From positions 1,005,227 through 1,069,226 of the forward strand of contig NZ_SMFX01000001.1 in NCBI RefSeq assembly GCF_004339085.1: a stretch of 64,000 nucleotides of DNA, read 5' to 3'. This DNA is from Thiogranum longum. Lineage in GTDB: Bacteria > Pseudomonadota > Gammaproteobacteria > DSM-19610. Made by a program: the position numbers and the translations under genes. Position 1 is the first letter of the stretch; every line of letters begins with the position of its first letter. Under the pieces are notes generated by a model. The model was not told the DNA's origin and made no database searches. It was given only the letters and a program-made list of their open reading frames with translations. This document shows positions 28,011 through 37,184 of the stretch, in pieces.

Positions 28011-30038
28011 ATGACCCGGACACTCCTCGAAGTCAAAGACCTGAAAGTCCGCCTCGGCAGCGGCGACAATGCCGTGCGCCCGGTGGATGGCATAAGTTTC
28101 AGCATAGCGCGCGGCGAAACATTTGCCCTGCTGGGAGAGTCCGGTTGTGGGAAATCCATGACCGCACTGTCACTGTTACGCCTGTTACCGCAACCCGCCG
28201 GCGAGATTACTGCAGGCTCGGTAAAGCTCGACGGCGAAGAACTGCTGGCATTGCCGGAATCCGGTATGCGCCGTATACGTGGTGCGCGCATAGCCATGAT
28301 CTTCCAGGAACCGCAGACCTCCCTCAACCCGGTCATGACCATCGGTGAACAAATCAGTGAAAGCCTGGCCTTGCACAAGGGGCTGGAAGGCGACGCAGCG
28401 CGACAGGAAGTGATTCGACTGCTCGATGCCGTCGGCATACCTGATGCCGCACGGCGCCATGATGAGTACCCGCACCAGCTGTCCGGGGGTATGAAACAGC
28501 GGGTGATGATTGCCATGGCACTGGCCGGTGACCCGGACCTGCTGATTGCCGACGAACCGACAACGGCGCTGGATGTCACCATCCAGGCACAGGTGCTGGA
28601 ACTGATTGCAGCGTTACAACGTGAACGTGGTATGGCCGTGCTGCTGATTACACACGACCTTGGCGTGGTCGCCGGCATGGCGGATCACGTTGCAGTGATG
28701 TATGCCGGACAGATCATCGAACAGGCCCCCCGTGATGCCTTCTACAGTGACCCGCATCACCCCTACAGTCAGCGGTTATTTGCAGCGTTACCCGATAGCA
28801 GCAAGCGCGAGCAGCGGCTGACGGTGATACCCGGTACCGTGCCGCCGCTCAACCAGGTTTTCCATGCCTGCCGCTTCGCCGAGCGTTGTGACCGTGCCTG
28901 GGACGTTTGCAGGCAGGTTGCCCCTGACTGGTTTGACGAGGGAAGTGACCGTGGTATGCGTTGCCACCTTGCCGACCCGACACGCAGTGTGCCGGAATCC
29001 GCCACTTCCCGGCCGGATAACGTAGTGGAGAAGGTTGCAGCAACGGCTGTGGGTGCAGGTGACGAGCTGCTGGAAACCCGCGACCTGCAAGTGTACTTCC
29101 CGATCCAGAAAGGTCTGTTTCGCCGTACCGTGGGCTACGTGCGCGCAGTCGATGGGGTCAGCCTGTCAATTCCCCGTGGTAAAACGGTTGCACTGGTTGG
29201 TGAATCCGGGTGCGGCAAGACAACCGCCGGCAAAGGTATCCTGCAATTGCTGAAACCGACCGGTGGATCGGTCTGTTTCGAGGGCACCGACCTGACAGTA
29301 TTGCGGGGGGAAGCCTTGCGCAAACGCCGCTCGGAGTTCCAGATTATTTTCCAGGATCCGTTTTCATCCATGAATCCGCGTATGAATATCGGCGACATCA
29401 TCGAAGAGGGTATGATCGCGCAGGGTATCGGTGGTGATGCAACACAACGCCGCCGTCGTACCGACAAGTTGCTCGACCAGGTCGGTCTTCGCCCTGAACA
29501 CCGTAGTCGCTATCCCCACCAGTTCTCCGGTGGTCAACGCCAACGTATATGCATAGCCCGTGCGCTTGCCGTCGATCCAAAACTGATTGTCTGTGATGAA
29601 CCGACCAGTGCGCTGGATGTTTCAGTGCAGGCGCAGATCCTGAACCTGCTGAAAGACCTGCAAAGTGAGCTGGGGTTTTCCTACCTGTTCATTACCCATG
29701 ACCTCTCGGTTGTATCCTACCTCGCCGACCGTGTGGCGGTGATGTACCTTGGGCGTATTGTGGAAGAGGGCAGCGTCAGTGATGTACTGGACAATGCGCA
29801 GCATCCGTACACGCAGGCCCTGCTGTCTGCAGTGCCGACGCTGGACAAGGATACGCAGCGCGAGATCATTCGACTGGAAGGCGACTTGCCCTCACCGGCG
29901 AATCCACCTGCCGGTTGCCATTTCCACCCCCGTTGCCCGCAGGCCTTCGATGCCTGCCGTGAGTCATATCCGCCGGTGGTGCAGTTAAGTGAAGGGCATA
30001 CGGCGCGTTGCCATTTACTGGTTGGTCCGGAGGAATAA
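28011..30038 (+). CDS. Fused double ATPase of the peptide-type ABC transporter (YejF-like)
   Basis: A 675-residue fusion of two ABC ATPases. Domain 1 (about 1-265) has Walker A GESGCGKSM, signature LSGGMKQR and Walker B LLIADEPTTALD. Domain 2 (about 345-600) has GESGCGKTT, FSGGQRQR and LIVCDEPTSALD. Each ends with the oligo_HPY-type Cys region: CRFAERCDRAWDVC and CHFHPRCPQAFDAC, both C-x5-C-x6-C. Such Cys sets have been tied to an Fe-S cluster in Dpp/Opp ATPases. It powers the permease pair encoded just upstream. A palindromic repeat lies 135 bp after the stop. Confidence 0.95.
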   Translation: MTRTLLEVKDLKVRLGSGDNAVRPVDGISFSIARGETFALLGESGCGKSMTALSLLRLLPQPAGEITAGSVKLDGEELLALPESGMRRIRGARIAMIFQEPQTSLNPVMTIGEQISESLALHKGLEGDAARQEVIRLLDAVGIPDAARRHDEYPHQLSGGMKQRVMIAMALAGDPDLLIADEPTTALDVTIQAQVLELIAALQRERGMAVLLITHDLGVVAGMADHVAVMYAGQIIEQAPRDAFYSDPHHPYSQRLFAALPDSSKREQRLTVIPGTVPPLNQVFHACRFAERCDRAWDVCRQVAPDWFDEGSDRGMRCHLADPTRSVPESATSRPDNVVEKVAATAVGAGDELLETRDLQVYFPIQKGLFRRTVGYVRAVDGVSLSIPRGKTVALVGESGCGKTTAGKGILQLLKPTGGSVCFEGTDLTVLRGEALRKRRSEFQIIFQDPFSSMNPRMNIGDIIEEGMIAQGIGGDATQRRRRTDKLLDQVGLRPEHRSRYPHQFSGGQRQRICIARALAVDPKLIVCDEPTSALDVSVQAQILNLLKDLQSELGFSYLFITHDLSVVSYLADRVAVMYLGRIVEEGSVSDVLDNAQHPYTQALLSAVPTLDKDTQREIIRLEGDLPSPANPPAGCHFHPRCPQAFDACRESYPPVVQLSEGHTARCHLLVGPEE

Positions 30039-30430
30039 CACCAGCCCGCGACTTGTCCGCTACCATATCCGTCGATTCGTCTTTCATTGACAAGTAAATT
30101 CTAATTAGTCTTGAATCGACCCGAAATTGCCGTTCACGTTATTCTATCCGATCGTTCGGATGTATGGTATTTCGTCATTCCGGCGCATGCCGGAATGACG
30201 GGAATGCTAGACGACGGGTTCTGGCCGAAAGCAGACTTTACTAAGACCACTGTGGTAGTCAAAATGGGTGACAGGTCAATTGGGTCACAGATTGTGAAAC
30301 TGAAACTTTAAATATCGTGGATTTTAAGCGACTCTCATACTTAAAACGTATCGTGCCTATTAATTAATCGTGATACTTAGATCTGATATATATCATTTAT
30401 CTTACTGTTGATAGGTAATGGAGATTCAAA
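30039..30430. other. Gene-free AT-rich gap at the border of an accessory region
   Basis: No gene is supported here. It contains a spaced inverted repeat GTCGATTC (30071-30078) / GAATCGAC (30113-30120), a short palindromic repeat at 30173-30200, and then strongly AT-rich DNA up to the DUF2846-like gene. The base composition change starts about 30235 and marks the edge of the accessory stretch that ends near 32.0 kb. Confidence 0.6.
30173..30200. repeat. Short palindromic repeat (CGTCATTCCGGC family)
   Basis: CGTCATTCCGGC (30173-30184) and GCCGGAATGACG (30189-30200) are perfect 12-bp arms with a GCAT loop. This is the same repeat family as at 10235-10304 and 39797-39885. It may act as the end of the transporter operon transcript. 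Confidence 0.85.
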
Positions 30431-30898
30431 ATGCGGCTAATTATTTTAATATCATTAGCACTTTTAGCCTCTTGTGCTGCGACTGGTCCAGCTTTCACTG
30501 AAAAGCCAGCGCATCGAAGTGACATGGTAAAAGTATATATTTTCAGGACCCATAGTCGAGCTGAAGCACGAAGTGCATCGATCGAGATAGACGGCGATAA
30601 GATTGGCAATCTTCGTGAACGCGGATATTTAGAGTCCGAGATAGCTCCTGGCAAACATGCCATCGAATCAAAATGGTGGTTTGATGCTGGTGTATCGAAT
30701 TCACAATTTGTAGGCGACTTCGTCGCGGGTAAAGAATATTTTCTCAGGTTGTACGTAGACTTTCTGGGGTATAACACAGTAGCAACAGGTATGGCATCTA
30801 TGCCTGTAGCGGTATCAGGAAGATTTGCAACGGGTATAATTCTATTAGATAAAGAGCATGCACTACCACTTATAAGAGATACCAGGTTATCAAAGTGA
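30431..30898 (+). CDS. DUF2846-like lipoprotein
   Basis: A 155-residue lipoprotein: signal MRLIILISLALLASC with lipobox LASC (Cys15). The mature part starts with a short polar linker, then VKVYIFRTHSRAEARSASIEIDGDKIG and APGKHAIESKWWF. That arrangement (a strand-rich domain with a described ligand, a 'PGKH' turn and a basic/aromatic strand) resembles DUF2846. The function of the family is unknown. GGAG precedes ATG 30431. The gene is AT-richer than the core and is flanked by gene-poor DNA, in line with horizontal gain. Confidence 0.65.
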   Translation: MRLIILISLALLASCAATGPAFTEKPAHRSDMVKVYIFRTHSRAEARSASIEIDGDKIGNLRERGYLESEIAPGKHAIESKWWFDAGVSNSQFVGDFVAGKEYFLRLYVDFLGYNTVATGMASMPVAVSGRFATGIILLDKEHALPLIRDTRLSK

Positions 30899-31183
30899 GA
30901 GTTAGTATTTGTGTGGCATATGCGCCAATCCAGAGCTGGAAATACTACATGGCAGTGAGCGTTCGCATTAATGTGTTCAATATCCACTCTTTGGATCTGA
31001 TGGCTAAGTGAATTGTCAACAGTTTGTGTCTCACGCCTGAGAACCGGATGAAATAGTTGCCAAAACAGGTCGAGTGCCAGGAATTCATTCGAGCTGATGT
31101 AATTACAACAAATTTATGCGGTTAACTCACTATATGTTGCAGCCAGAATTAGGGGTTGGGCGTGAGGCGGGTAGCGTCTAAAA

Positions 31184-31726
31184 ATGTATAACGAGACACG
31201 GGGTCTCGTTAATACCACTATTATGAGTCGTAGCCAAATGGAAGGAAGAGTTATAACACTTGGATGGGTAACAATAATTCTAGCAATCTGGGGTGTTGCT
31301 TGGGCTACGGTGTGGAGTGTATTTAGTCATTCAGCTAAGCAGAGGCGAATTCACATTGAGAAACAAGGTATGTGGATTATCTTTTGGTTTTCCCTTAGTG
31401 CCGTAGCGATTGCATTATTTGCCTTTGCACTTGAGGAGGCAGGAGCGGAAAAACAATCGGTTGTAATAATTCCTTCTGGTATCGCTGGCTGTATTCTATT
31501 AGTTATCGCTATATGGACGCTAATTAATCCACACCCAGATCGCATCAAGGGGATTTACTGGCCTGCTGTGATGGCCACGTTAGCTGTAGGCATATCTTTG
31601 CTAATACTCCCGGCGCTCCTTAAAGATGCATGGTTATTATGGTTTGCATTATTCTGGTTACTACTTGTGAGTGCAATACAGGTTTTTGTTCATCTTAAGC
31701 GGTTGCTTGGTAATGAAAACTCATAA
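31184..31726 (+). CDS. Hypothetical inner-membrane protein
   Basis: About 180 residues with five predicted helices (VITLGWVTIILAIWGVAWATV; GMWIIFWFSLSAVAIALFAF; a third near IAGCILLVIAIWTLI; two more after GIYWPAVMATL). I know no family. The start is unsure: ATG 31184 lies against a perfect hairpin AACGAGAC/GTCTCGTT (31190-31210) that would hide it, and ATG 31223 or 31238 may be used instead. AT-rich. The stop codon TAA (31724-31726) falls inside an attC-like sequence, as in integron cassettes. Confidence 0.5.
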   Translation: MYNETRGLVNTTIMSRSQMEGRVITLGWVTIILAIWGVAWATVWSVFSHSAKQRRIHIEKQGMWIIFWFSLSAVAIALFAFALEEAGAEKQSVVIIPSGIAGCILLVIAIWTLINPHPDRIKGIYWPAVMATLAVGISLLILPALLKDAWLLWFALFWLLLVSAIQVFVHLKRLLGNENS

Positions 31727-31777
31727 CTAGGCGGCCAAGGTGGACGGCTTCGCCGCCACTTGCCTTGATCGTTGAAT
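31723..31777 (+). other. Weak attC-like site
   Basis: AAC (31725-31727) and GTTGAAT (31771-31777, fitting GTTRRRY) bracket an imperfect hairpin. CAAGG/CCTTG, TGG/CCA and CGGC/GCCG pair, with an unpaired A at 31744 and CTTG at 31759-31762. The preceding gene stops within it. Arm spacing is less symmetrical than in a standard attC, so this is the weakest of three such sites. Confidence 0.35.
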
Positions 31778-32063
31778 GTCCGCTTTCGCTGAATATTTAT
31801 ATTCCTGAAAGTCTTCTTCTGGCCGAAGCAGGACTGACAATCGCCCATAAATATGGATTACGGTGTGCGCCAGAATTACGGGATCCATTGTGTTCAGTTA
31901 CCCTCTATATCGTACTGAACAAGTCCCGGGGCAATTCAAACCACCTGCGCCAGGGGAGATTGCCGCGCTAATTGTAGGGAAAACACCGCCTCAACCTTGC
32001 TGCGCCGGTCTTGACGCATGTTAGACTGCGCGACTTAAAGTTTACGGGACAGGAAAAATAACC
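31778..32063. other. Gene-poor stretch with possible gene remnants
   Basis: Short open frames exist on the plus strand but none has a convincing start or known motif. One frame running 31851-32023 reads protein-like in part (for example PGQFKPPAPGEIAALIVG) and may be the tail of a lost gene. The base composition returns to core type by about 31940. Nothing else is seen before the aminotransferase gene. Confidence 0.4.
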
Positions 32064-33245
32064 ATGAGTCACCAGTCATTTCACCCGCCGCTACGCACCC
32101 TGATGGGCCCCGGTCCATCCGACGTTAACCCGCGCGTTCTCGAAGCCATGTCACGCCCGACCATCGGCCACCTTGACCCGATGTTCGTTGCCCTGATGGA
32201 TGATATGAAGGTATTGCTGCGCTACGCCTTCCAGACCGATTACGATCTGGCCATGCCGGTGTCAGCACCGGGGTCGGCCGGGATGGAAACCTGTTTCGTG
32301 AATCTCGTCGAACCGGGTGACACGGTGCTGGTGTGCCAGAACGGTGTGTTCGGTGGTCGTATGAAAGAAAACGTCGAACGCTGTGGCGCGACCGCTGTGA
32401 TGGTGGAAGATGAGTGGGGCAAGCCGGTCGACCCGAACAAGGTCGAGGAAGCGCTGAAAGCGAACCCGGATATCCGCCTTGTTGCCTTTGTTCACGCCGA
32501 GACATCGACGGGTGCAATTTCCGATGCGAAAACACTGGCCGAAATCGCTCATCGCCATGACTGCCTGATTATTGCCGACTGTGTCACCTCGCTGGGCGGT
32601 TCACCGTTGAAAGTATCAGAGTGGGGCCTGGACGCGGTGTATTCCGGTACACAGAAGTGCCTGTCGTGTACGCCGGGCCTGTCGCCTGTGACGTTCAGTC
32701 CTGCGGCCATCGAGCGTATCCAGAATCGCAAAAGCAAGGTGCAGAGCTGGTTTATGGATCTGAACCTGGTACTGGGTTACTGGGGCGGTGGTGCGAAACG
32801 TGCCTATCATCACACGGCGCCGATCAACGCGCTGTACGGTTTGCATGAATCGCTCGTCATTCTGGAAGAAGAAGGTATCGAGAATGCCTGCCAGCGTCAC
32901 CAGCATAATCATAGTGCGCTGCGTGCCGGTATCGAGGCGATGGGGTTGTCATTTGTTGTTGACGAGGCATGTCGCCTGCCGCAACTGAACTCGGTCACGA
33001 TTCCGGATGGTGTGGATGAGGCTGCTGTCCGGTCGCGCCTGCTGAATGAATATAACCTGGAGATCGGCGCCGGTCTCGGCCCGCTGGCTGGCAAGATCTG
33101 GCGTATCGGTCTGATGGGTTTTGCAAGTAACCAGACGAATGTTCTGTTATGCCTGGGCGCGCTTGATGCTGTGCTGACCGACATGAAGGCACCAATCAAG
33201 TCCGGTGTGGCTGTCGAGGCAGCAATGAAGGTGTTTGCTTCCTGA
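32064..33245 (+). CDS. Serine-glyoxylate/alanine-glyoxylate type aminotransferase
   Basis: A 393-residue class V PLP aminotransferase. It starts with the family's [16 protein letters not shown] and GHLDPMF. The PLP Asp is in [12 protein letters not shown] and the Schiff-base Lys in SGTQKCLS (Lys198). The C-terminal [18 protein letters not shown] is typical of alanine/serine:glyoxylate transaminases. It probably converts glyoxylate plus serine or alanine to glycine plus the keto acid; the exact amino donor cannot be read. A GGAAAAAT site precedes the ATG. A strong two-way terminator separates it from the convergent parvulin gene. Confidence 0.87.
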   Translation: MSHQSFHPPLRTLMGPGPSDVNPRVLEAMSRPTIGHLDPMFVALMDDMKVLLRYAFQTDYDLAMPVSAPGSAGMETCFVNLVEPGDTVLVCQNGVFGGRMKENVERCGATAVMVEDEWGKPVDPNKVEEALKANPDIRLVAFVHAETSTGAISDAKTLAEIAHRHDCLIIADCVTSLGGSPLKVSEWGLDAVYSGTQKCLSCTPGLSPVTFSPAAIERIQNRKSKVQSWFMDLNLVLGYWGGGAKRAYHHTAPINALYGLHESLVILEEEGIENACQRHQHNHSALRAGIEAMGLSFVVDEACRLPQLNSVTIPDGVDEAAVRSRLLNEYNLEIGAGLGPLAGKIWRIGLMGFASNQTNVLLCLGALDAVLTDMKAPIKSGVAVEAAMKVFAS

Positions 33246-33282
33246 GACATTTCCGAACCGGTGGGCCATTATTCCGGGCAAT

Positions 33283-33324
33283 AAAAAGCCCGCCTCCTTA
33301 TTAACGGGAGGCGGGCTTTTTTTG
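33283..33324. terminator. Bidirectional intrinsic terminator
   Basis: AAAAAGCCCGCCTCC (33283-33297) pairs with GGAGGCGGGCTTTTT (33307-33321), an exceptionally long perfect stem with A and T runs on the two flanks. It serves the converging aminotransferase and parvulin genes. Confidence 0.95.
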
Positions 33325-33332
33325 TTTCAGGC

Positions 33333-34322
33333 TTACGGAGTGGAGCCGTTGCCAGTTGCGGCAGGTGCGTCTTCGCCTGCTGTGGTGCTGTCAGCAGAAG
33401 CGTCCTGACCTCCTTCCTCACTGGCCTGCTCGTCTGCAGCCGGGGCTACCGGTAACGGCGTGGGGGCAGGCGCCGGGGCAACGGCAATTTCCACGATCTC
33501 AATATCAGCCTTTCCGCGCAGACTCTGAATGTAATCCTGCACACGCTGGTTTCGTACCATCATTTCCAACTGGGGTTTCACCTGCTCGAAGGGCGGAGGT
33601 GAAGGCTGCCGCGAGTCTTCAAGCAGAATGATGTGCCAGCCAAACTGGGTTTTGACCGGTTCCTTTGTATAGGAGCCTTTTTCCATACCGACAACCGCGT
33701 CGCTGAATGGCTTGACCATCGACTTGGGCGCGAACCAGCCAAGGTCGCCACCGCTCTTGCCGGACGGGCCGGTGGAATTTTTCTTTGCCAGTTCGGCAAA
33801 GTCTGCACCCTTGTCAAGTTCGCCGATCAGCTTTTCTGCTGTCTCCTTGTCTTTGACCAGGATATGACGCGCCTTGTATTCATTACCGGTCTGAACCTTT
33901 TCATCGTACAGCGCTTTCAGTTCTTCGTCGGTGATCGGGTTCTTCGCCAGCTGTTGCTGGAAAGCGGCAGAAGCGACTACAGCACGACGCTGCAAATCGA
34001 TTTGAGCCTGAACTTCAGGCGATTTGTCGACGCCCTGTGCCAGGCCGTCCTGGCGGACCAGTTCGAGGCTGATGATTTCCTCGAGCACCGCTTTCTTGTC
34101 GGTCGGGCTGCCCGGTGAGCGGCGCTGACGCTGTTCCATATACAGGTTTACGGTGTTTTCGGTGATTGGCGTGCCGTTCACCGTGGCCAGAACCTTGCTG
34201 TCATCGGTGGCGACGGCGGGTGTCGTGGCAGCCTTTTCAGTGGTGCTGTCATCAGCAGGTTTCTGACAGGCTGTCAGTGTGCCGGCAAGCGCCAGCGCAA
34301 GTGTCAGGTAGCGAAGTTTCAT
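33333..34322 (-). CDS. Parvulin-type peptidyl-prolyl isomerase lipoprotein
   Basis: A 329-residue lipoprotein: MKLRYLTLALALAGTLTAC with lipobox LTAC (Cys19). A SurA-like N-terminal helical region is followed by a PpiC rotamase domain (about residues 150-240) with KARHILVKDKETAEKLI, ELAKKNSTGPSGKSGGDLGW and TQFGWHIILLEDSR. The C-terminal ~50 residues are Pro/Ala/Glu-rich and look disordered. It probably assists outer-membrane or periplasmic folding. It is the last gene of a minus-strand run with yciB, yciI and bolA. Confidence 0.9.
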   Translation of the reverse strand: MKLRYLTLALALAGTLTACQKPADDSTTEKAATTPAVATDDSKVLATVNGTPITENTVNLYMEQRQRRSPGSPTDKKAVLEEIISLELVRQDGLAQGVDKSPEVQAQIDLQRRAVVASAAFQQQLAKNPITDEELKALYDEKVQTGNEYKARHILVKDKETAEKLIGELDKGADFAELAKKNSTGPSGKSGGDLGWFAPKSMVKPFSDAVVGMEKGSYTKEPVKTQFGWHIILLEDSRQPSPPPFEQVKPQLEMMVRNQRVQDYIQSLRGKADIEIVEIAVAPAPAPTPLPVAPAADEQASEEGGQDASADSTTAGEDAPAATGNGSTP

Positions 34323-34348
34323 GGTTTCTTCCTTGTCGTGGTTTTGTT

Positions 34349-34624
34349 TCAGGATGAGGTTTCAGACGGCGTTGACGCCTTGATACTCAGGGCGTGGATT
34401 TCTGTATGCATAATATCATCGACAGCGTCATAGACGAGACGGTGACGCTGTATCAGGGATTTTCCTTCAAAACTATCCGAGATAATTTCGACATCAAAGT
34501 GACCGGCGCCGCCGGCACTGGCGTGGCCGACGTGCTTGTGACTTTCGTCCTGGATGTTCAGTTGCTGCGGTGCAAAGGTTTTTTCCAGTCGCTCGCGAAT
34601 CATGCTGATACGTTCAGTTGTCAT
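34349..34624 (-). CDS. bolA: BolA family protein
   Basis: A 91-residue protein with the BolA fold. It starts MTTERISMIRERLEKTFAPQ and has the conserved HKHVGHASAGGAGHFDVEI segment and the helix-turn-helix-like RHRLVYDAVDDIM. The invariant His of EIHALSIKA near the end is a [2Fe-2S] ligand in BolA-glutaredoxin complexes. Its ATG begins directly after the yciI stop (no gap), so translation is coupled. BolA (with monothiol glutaredoxin) works in iron-sulfur handling and stress shape control. Confidence 0.94.
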   Translation of the reverse strand: MTTERISMIRERLEKTFAPQQLNIQDESHKHVGHASAGGAGHFDVEIISDSFEGKSLIQRHRLVYDAVDDIMHTEIHALSIKASTPSETSS

Positions 34625-34924
34625 TCAGGGGAGAACCTTCTTAAAGGGTTTGACGTCGATACGTTCGTAAACGCCGGCGCTGACATAAGGGTCGACATCG
34701 GCCCACTGGCGCGCTTCTTCAAGTGAGTCGAATTCAGCGACCACCAGGCTGCCGGTAAAACCGGCTGCGCCCGGGTCTTCACTGTCGATGGCCGGGTGCG
34801 GGCCGGCGAGAATCAGGCGGCCCTGGTTTTGTAATGCCTCAAGGCGTTCCACGTGAGAGGGCCGTGCCGACAGGCGTTTGTCCAGCGTGCCGGGCCTGTC
34901 CTGGCTGATAAAGGCATACAGCAT
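34625..34924 (-). CDS. yciI: YciI family protein
   Basis: A 99-residue ferredoxin-like alpha/beta protein. YciI signatures are [32 protein letters not shown] and [21 protein letters not shown], with a conserved His (in SHVE) and Asp (in DVDPY) proposed as a catalytic pair. The ATG at 34924 overlaps the yciB stop by one base (TGATG). A longer frame up to 35128 lies inside yciB and is dismissed. The substrate is unknown. Confidence 0.9.
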   Translation of the reverse strand: MLYAFISQDRPGTLDKRLSARPSHVERLEALQNQGRLILAGPHPAIDSEDPGAAGFTGSLVVAEFDSLEEARQWADVDPYVSAGVYERIDVKPFKKVLP

Positions 34925-35472
34925 CAGGACTCTTCCCCGGATTCTTCCTCGATCATGTAACGCCCAAGGTAAAAGCCCTGGCCGACAACAAAGGCGAAGG
35001 TAATGCCGAGCATGCCAAACAGCTTGAAGTTGACCCAGGTTTCTTCCGAAAAGGTGTAGGCGACATACAGGTTCAGCAGCCCGATACTGATGAAAAAGCT
35101 GATCCACATCCAGCTGAGGCGGAGCCATACAGGGTGCGGTGCCTGGATGGCGTGGCTCATCATACGTTCGACGATGGGTTTCTCGCCAATCCAGTGGCTG
35201 CCGAGGAAGGCGGCGGCAAAAAGCCAGTTAACAACACTGGGCTTCCATTTAATAAATACCGGGTCACGCAGGAACAGGGTCAGGCCACCAAAGAACAGCA
35301 GTAACCCGAAGGTGATGAGGTGCATTTTTTCAAAGCGGCGGTGGCGTATCCAGAACACCAGCGTCTGTATGGCGGCGGCACCGATAGCGACAGCTGTTGC
35401 CGTGTAGATATCCCCCAGCTTGTAGGCGATGAAAAACAGCAGAATGGGGAAAAAATCGTAAAGAAACTTCAT
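34924..35472 (-). CDS. yciB: Inner membrane-spanning protein YciB (intracellular septation protein A)
   Basis: A 182-residue integral membrane protein starting [20 protein letters not shown], very like E. coli YciB. Five or six helices follow, and conserved [18 protein letters not shown] and [11 protein letters not shown]-type segments are present. It is involved in cell-envelope synthesis and septation in enterics and Shigella. The ATG 35472 start matches the family; a TTG 30 bases upstream is less likely. yciB-yciI-bolA-parvulin forms a compact operon. Confidence 0.93.
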   Translation of the reverse strand: MKFLYDFFPILLFFIAYKLGDIYTATAVAIGAAAIQTLVFWIRHRRFEKMHLITFGLLLFFGGLTLFLRDPVFIKWKPSVVNWLFAAAFLGSHWIGEKPIVERMMSHAIQAPHPVWLRLSWMWISFFISIGLLNLYVAYTFSEETWVNFKLFGMLGITFAFVVGQGFYLGRYMIEEESGEES

Positions 35473-35514
35473 TGTGACTTTCGTACTCTCATGTTCTGGC
35501 AAATATCCGTGCTG

Positions 35515-36258
35515 TCAGTGCAGCGTACGGTCGATGCTCCATTTGCGGTAGTAGCGATCCATGACTTCGCGGACATGGGGCGGGTAGTTTAGCAAGTCCA
35601 TCTGCTCCATGCCTTCTGAAAAGAACTTTGGCGCGTCCTGGGGCAGGTGGCTGATCAGCGCCTGGAAGGCCGTGTCCATGGCATCAGTCTGGTGTGTCCG
35701 TGTTGCAACAATGGCCCGGTTCATCTGCAATACCCGCCATGGCCGCCCCGGGTTGTCTTTTTCCAGGTCCTCGCGGATGAAATCTGCCGTAGCATCGATG
35801 ACTTCACCCATGGTCTGGTACAGGGTCAACAATTCATCCGGGGCACACATGGTGTTGGCCTGTTGCGCAAGCGCGTCGACAACAGGTTCCAGTAGCTGTA
35901 TTTCGCCACCGTGCCGGCCAATCCAGCGTGCCATGCTGATGGTATGCGTCTGCAAATCCTGATGAACCTCGGGAAGCCCGAGCCGGGTGGCCCAGCCCAG
36001 TGTTTCTTCAAACAAACCCAGTGCGTACTCGCCGAGTTCAGTGACAGCATCTGCGGCGGGTTGGTTCCCGCTGCGGGCATCATATTCGGTGCGCCGCATG
36101 GCATCGAACAGCTGATTGAAGGTCTCGACCAGTACGGGCGGACTGGCGGGTTCCTCCGCAGGTGCGGAAGGCTGCAGGTCATAGCTGTCGAGCAACTCGG
36201 AAAGACAGGTGGACAGGCCTTCACGCAGGTTGGCTAGTGTCGGATCGGGTAATGACAT
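35515..36258 (-). CDS. Conserved hypothetical protein
   Basis: A 247-residue soluble, mostly helical, acidic protein starting MSLPDPTLANLREGLSTCLS. No signal peptide, membrane helix or catalytic motif stands out. Conserved-looking blocks are MRRTEYDARSG, ARWIGRHGGEIQLLEPVVDALA and NYPPHVREVMDRYYRKWSIDRTLH. It lies directly upstream of yciB on the same strand and divergent from rnm. I do not recognise it; the codon use and position suggest a resident gammaproteobacterial gene. Confidence 0.8.
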   Translation of the reverse strand: MSLPDPTLANLREGLSTCLSELLDSYDLQPSAPAEEPASPPVLVETFNQLFDAMRRTEYDARSGNQPAADAVTELGEYALGLFEETLGWATRLGLPEVHQDLQTHTISMARWIGRHGGEIQLLEPVVDALAQQANTMCAPDELLTLYQTMGEVIDATADFIREDLEKDNPGRPWRVLQMNRAIVATRTHQTDAMDTAFQALISHLPQDAPKFFSEGMEQMDLLNYPPHVREVMDRYYRKWSIDRTLH

Positions 36259-36335
36259 GGGGCATTATCATACCGGATTGGCGGTATTCACGCAGGGGGA
36301 AGCGCCAGGGGCGGCGCTCCGGTACAATAGGCCGG

Positions 36336-37184
36336 ATGGACATTTGCTACGATTTACACAGCCATTCAACGGCTTCTGACGGTACCCTGACCCCGGCCGG
36401 GCTGCTGGAGAGGGCCCGTGCGGCCGGCGTGGATGTATTGGCGCTGACCGATCACGATACGTTGGCCGGTCTTGCTGAAGCGCAAGTGGCTGCAGATGCG
36501 GCTGGCTTATCCCTTATACCTGGCGTGGAAATATCCGTCAGTTGGCAGCACATGACCATCCACGTGCTGGGTTTGAATGTCAGCCCCGCTTACCGGCCAT
36601 TAATCGACGGGCTGGTCGGATTGCAGGACTACCGGGTATGGCGCGCCGAAGAGATTGCCCGCAAGCTAGAGAAGAGCGGTATCGCCGGTGCCCTGAAGGG
36701 TGCGCAAAACCACTGCAAGGGTGGCATTCTCAGTCGTACCCACTTTGCGCATTTCCTGGTCGAGGCGGGTCGTGCCGCTTCTGTGAGTGACGTTTTCAGG
36801 CACTACCTGGTGCGCGGCAAGCCGGGCTTTGTAGGTGGACAGTGGGCATCGATGGAAGATGCATTGCGCTGGATTACCGAGGCCGGTGGTCTGCCGGTCA
36901 TCGCTCACCCGGCGCGCTACGGTCTTACACGCACCAAACTTAACCGGCTGGTCAGTGAATTCCAGGAAGCCGGCGGAGCGGGTATCGAAGTCGTATCCGG
37001 CAGTCATTCGCGGGATGAGACGCTTCACATGGCGGCAGTGGCAAGGACACATGGCCTGCTCGCTTCCTGTGGCTCCGATTATCACGGCCCGGAAAAACCC
37101 TGGGTGGAGCTTGGGCGATTGCGTGAACTGCCGGACGGCTGCACGCCGATCTGGCAGGCGGATAGCTGGCCGGTCACCGCATGA
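36336..37184 (+). CDS. rnm: PHP-domain phosphoesterase, RNase AM / 3',5'-nucleotide phosphatase
   Basis: A 282-residue polymerase-and-histidinol-phosphatase domain protein, the YciV/Rnm type. Metal-binding motifs are DLHSHSTASDGTL, LTDHDTLAGLAEA, IPGVEIS, RTHFAHFLVEAG, VIAHPARYGL and GSDYHGP. E. coli Rnm trims the 5' ends of 5S rRNA and small RNAs and hydrolyses pAp-like nucleotides. ATG 36336 is preferred over longer upstream frames because the family starts YDLHSHS. A TACAAT -10 box lies at 36323-36328. It overlaps yciO by 4 bp (ATGA). Confidence 0.92.
   Translation: MDICYDLHSHSTASDGTLTPAGLLERARAAGVDVLALTDHDTLAGLAEAQVAADAAGLSLIPGVEISVSWQHMTIHVLGLNVSPAYRPLIDGLVGLQDYRVWRAEEIARKLEKSGIAGALKGAQNHCKGGILSRTHFAHFLVEAGRAASVSDVFRHYLVRGKPGFVGGQWASMEDALRWITEAGGLPVIAHPARYGLTRTKLNRLVSEFQEAGGAGIEVVSGSHSRDETLHMAAVARTHGLLASCGSDYHGPEKPWVELGRLRELPDGCTPIWQADSWPVTA

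Noticed and set aside
30087-30092. TTGACA as a -35 box before the 30.4-kb lipoprotein gene
   Set aside because: No -10-like sequence lies 16-18 bp downstream and the gene is 340 bp away.
31190-31210. AACGAGAC/GTCTCGTT hairpin as an attC site
   Set aside because: It is a perfect short hairpin with no R boxes or extrahelical bases, and it lies at a gene start, not an end.
31765-31971. 68-codon plus-strand frame beginning in the attC-like site
   Set aside because: It starts at TTG with no ribosome site and loses protein-like character half way; treated as chance or remnant.
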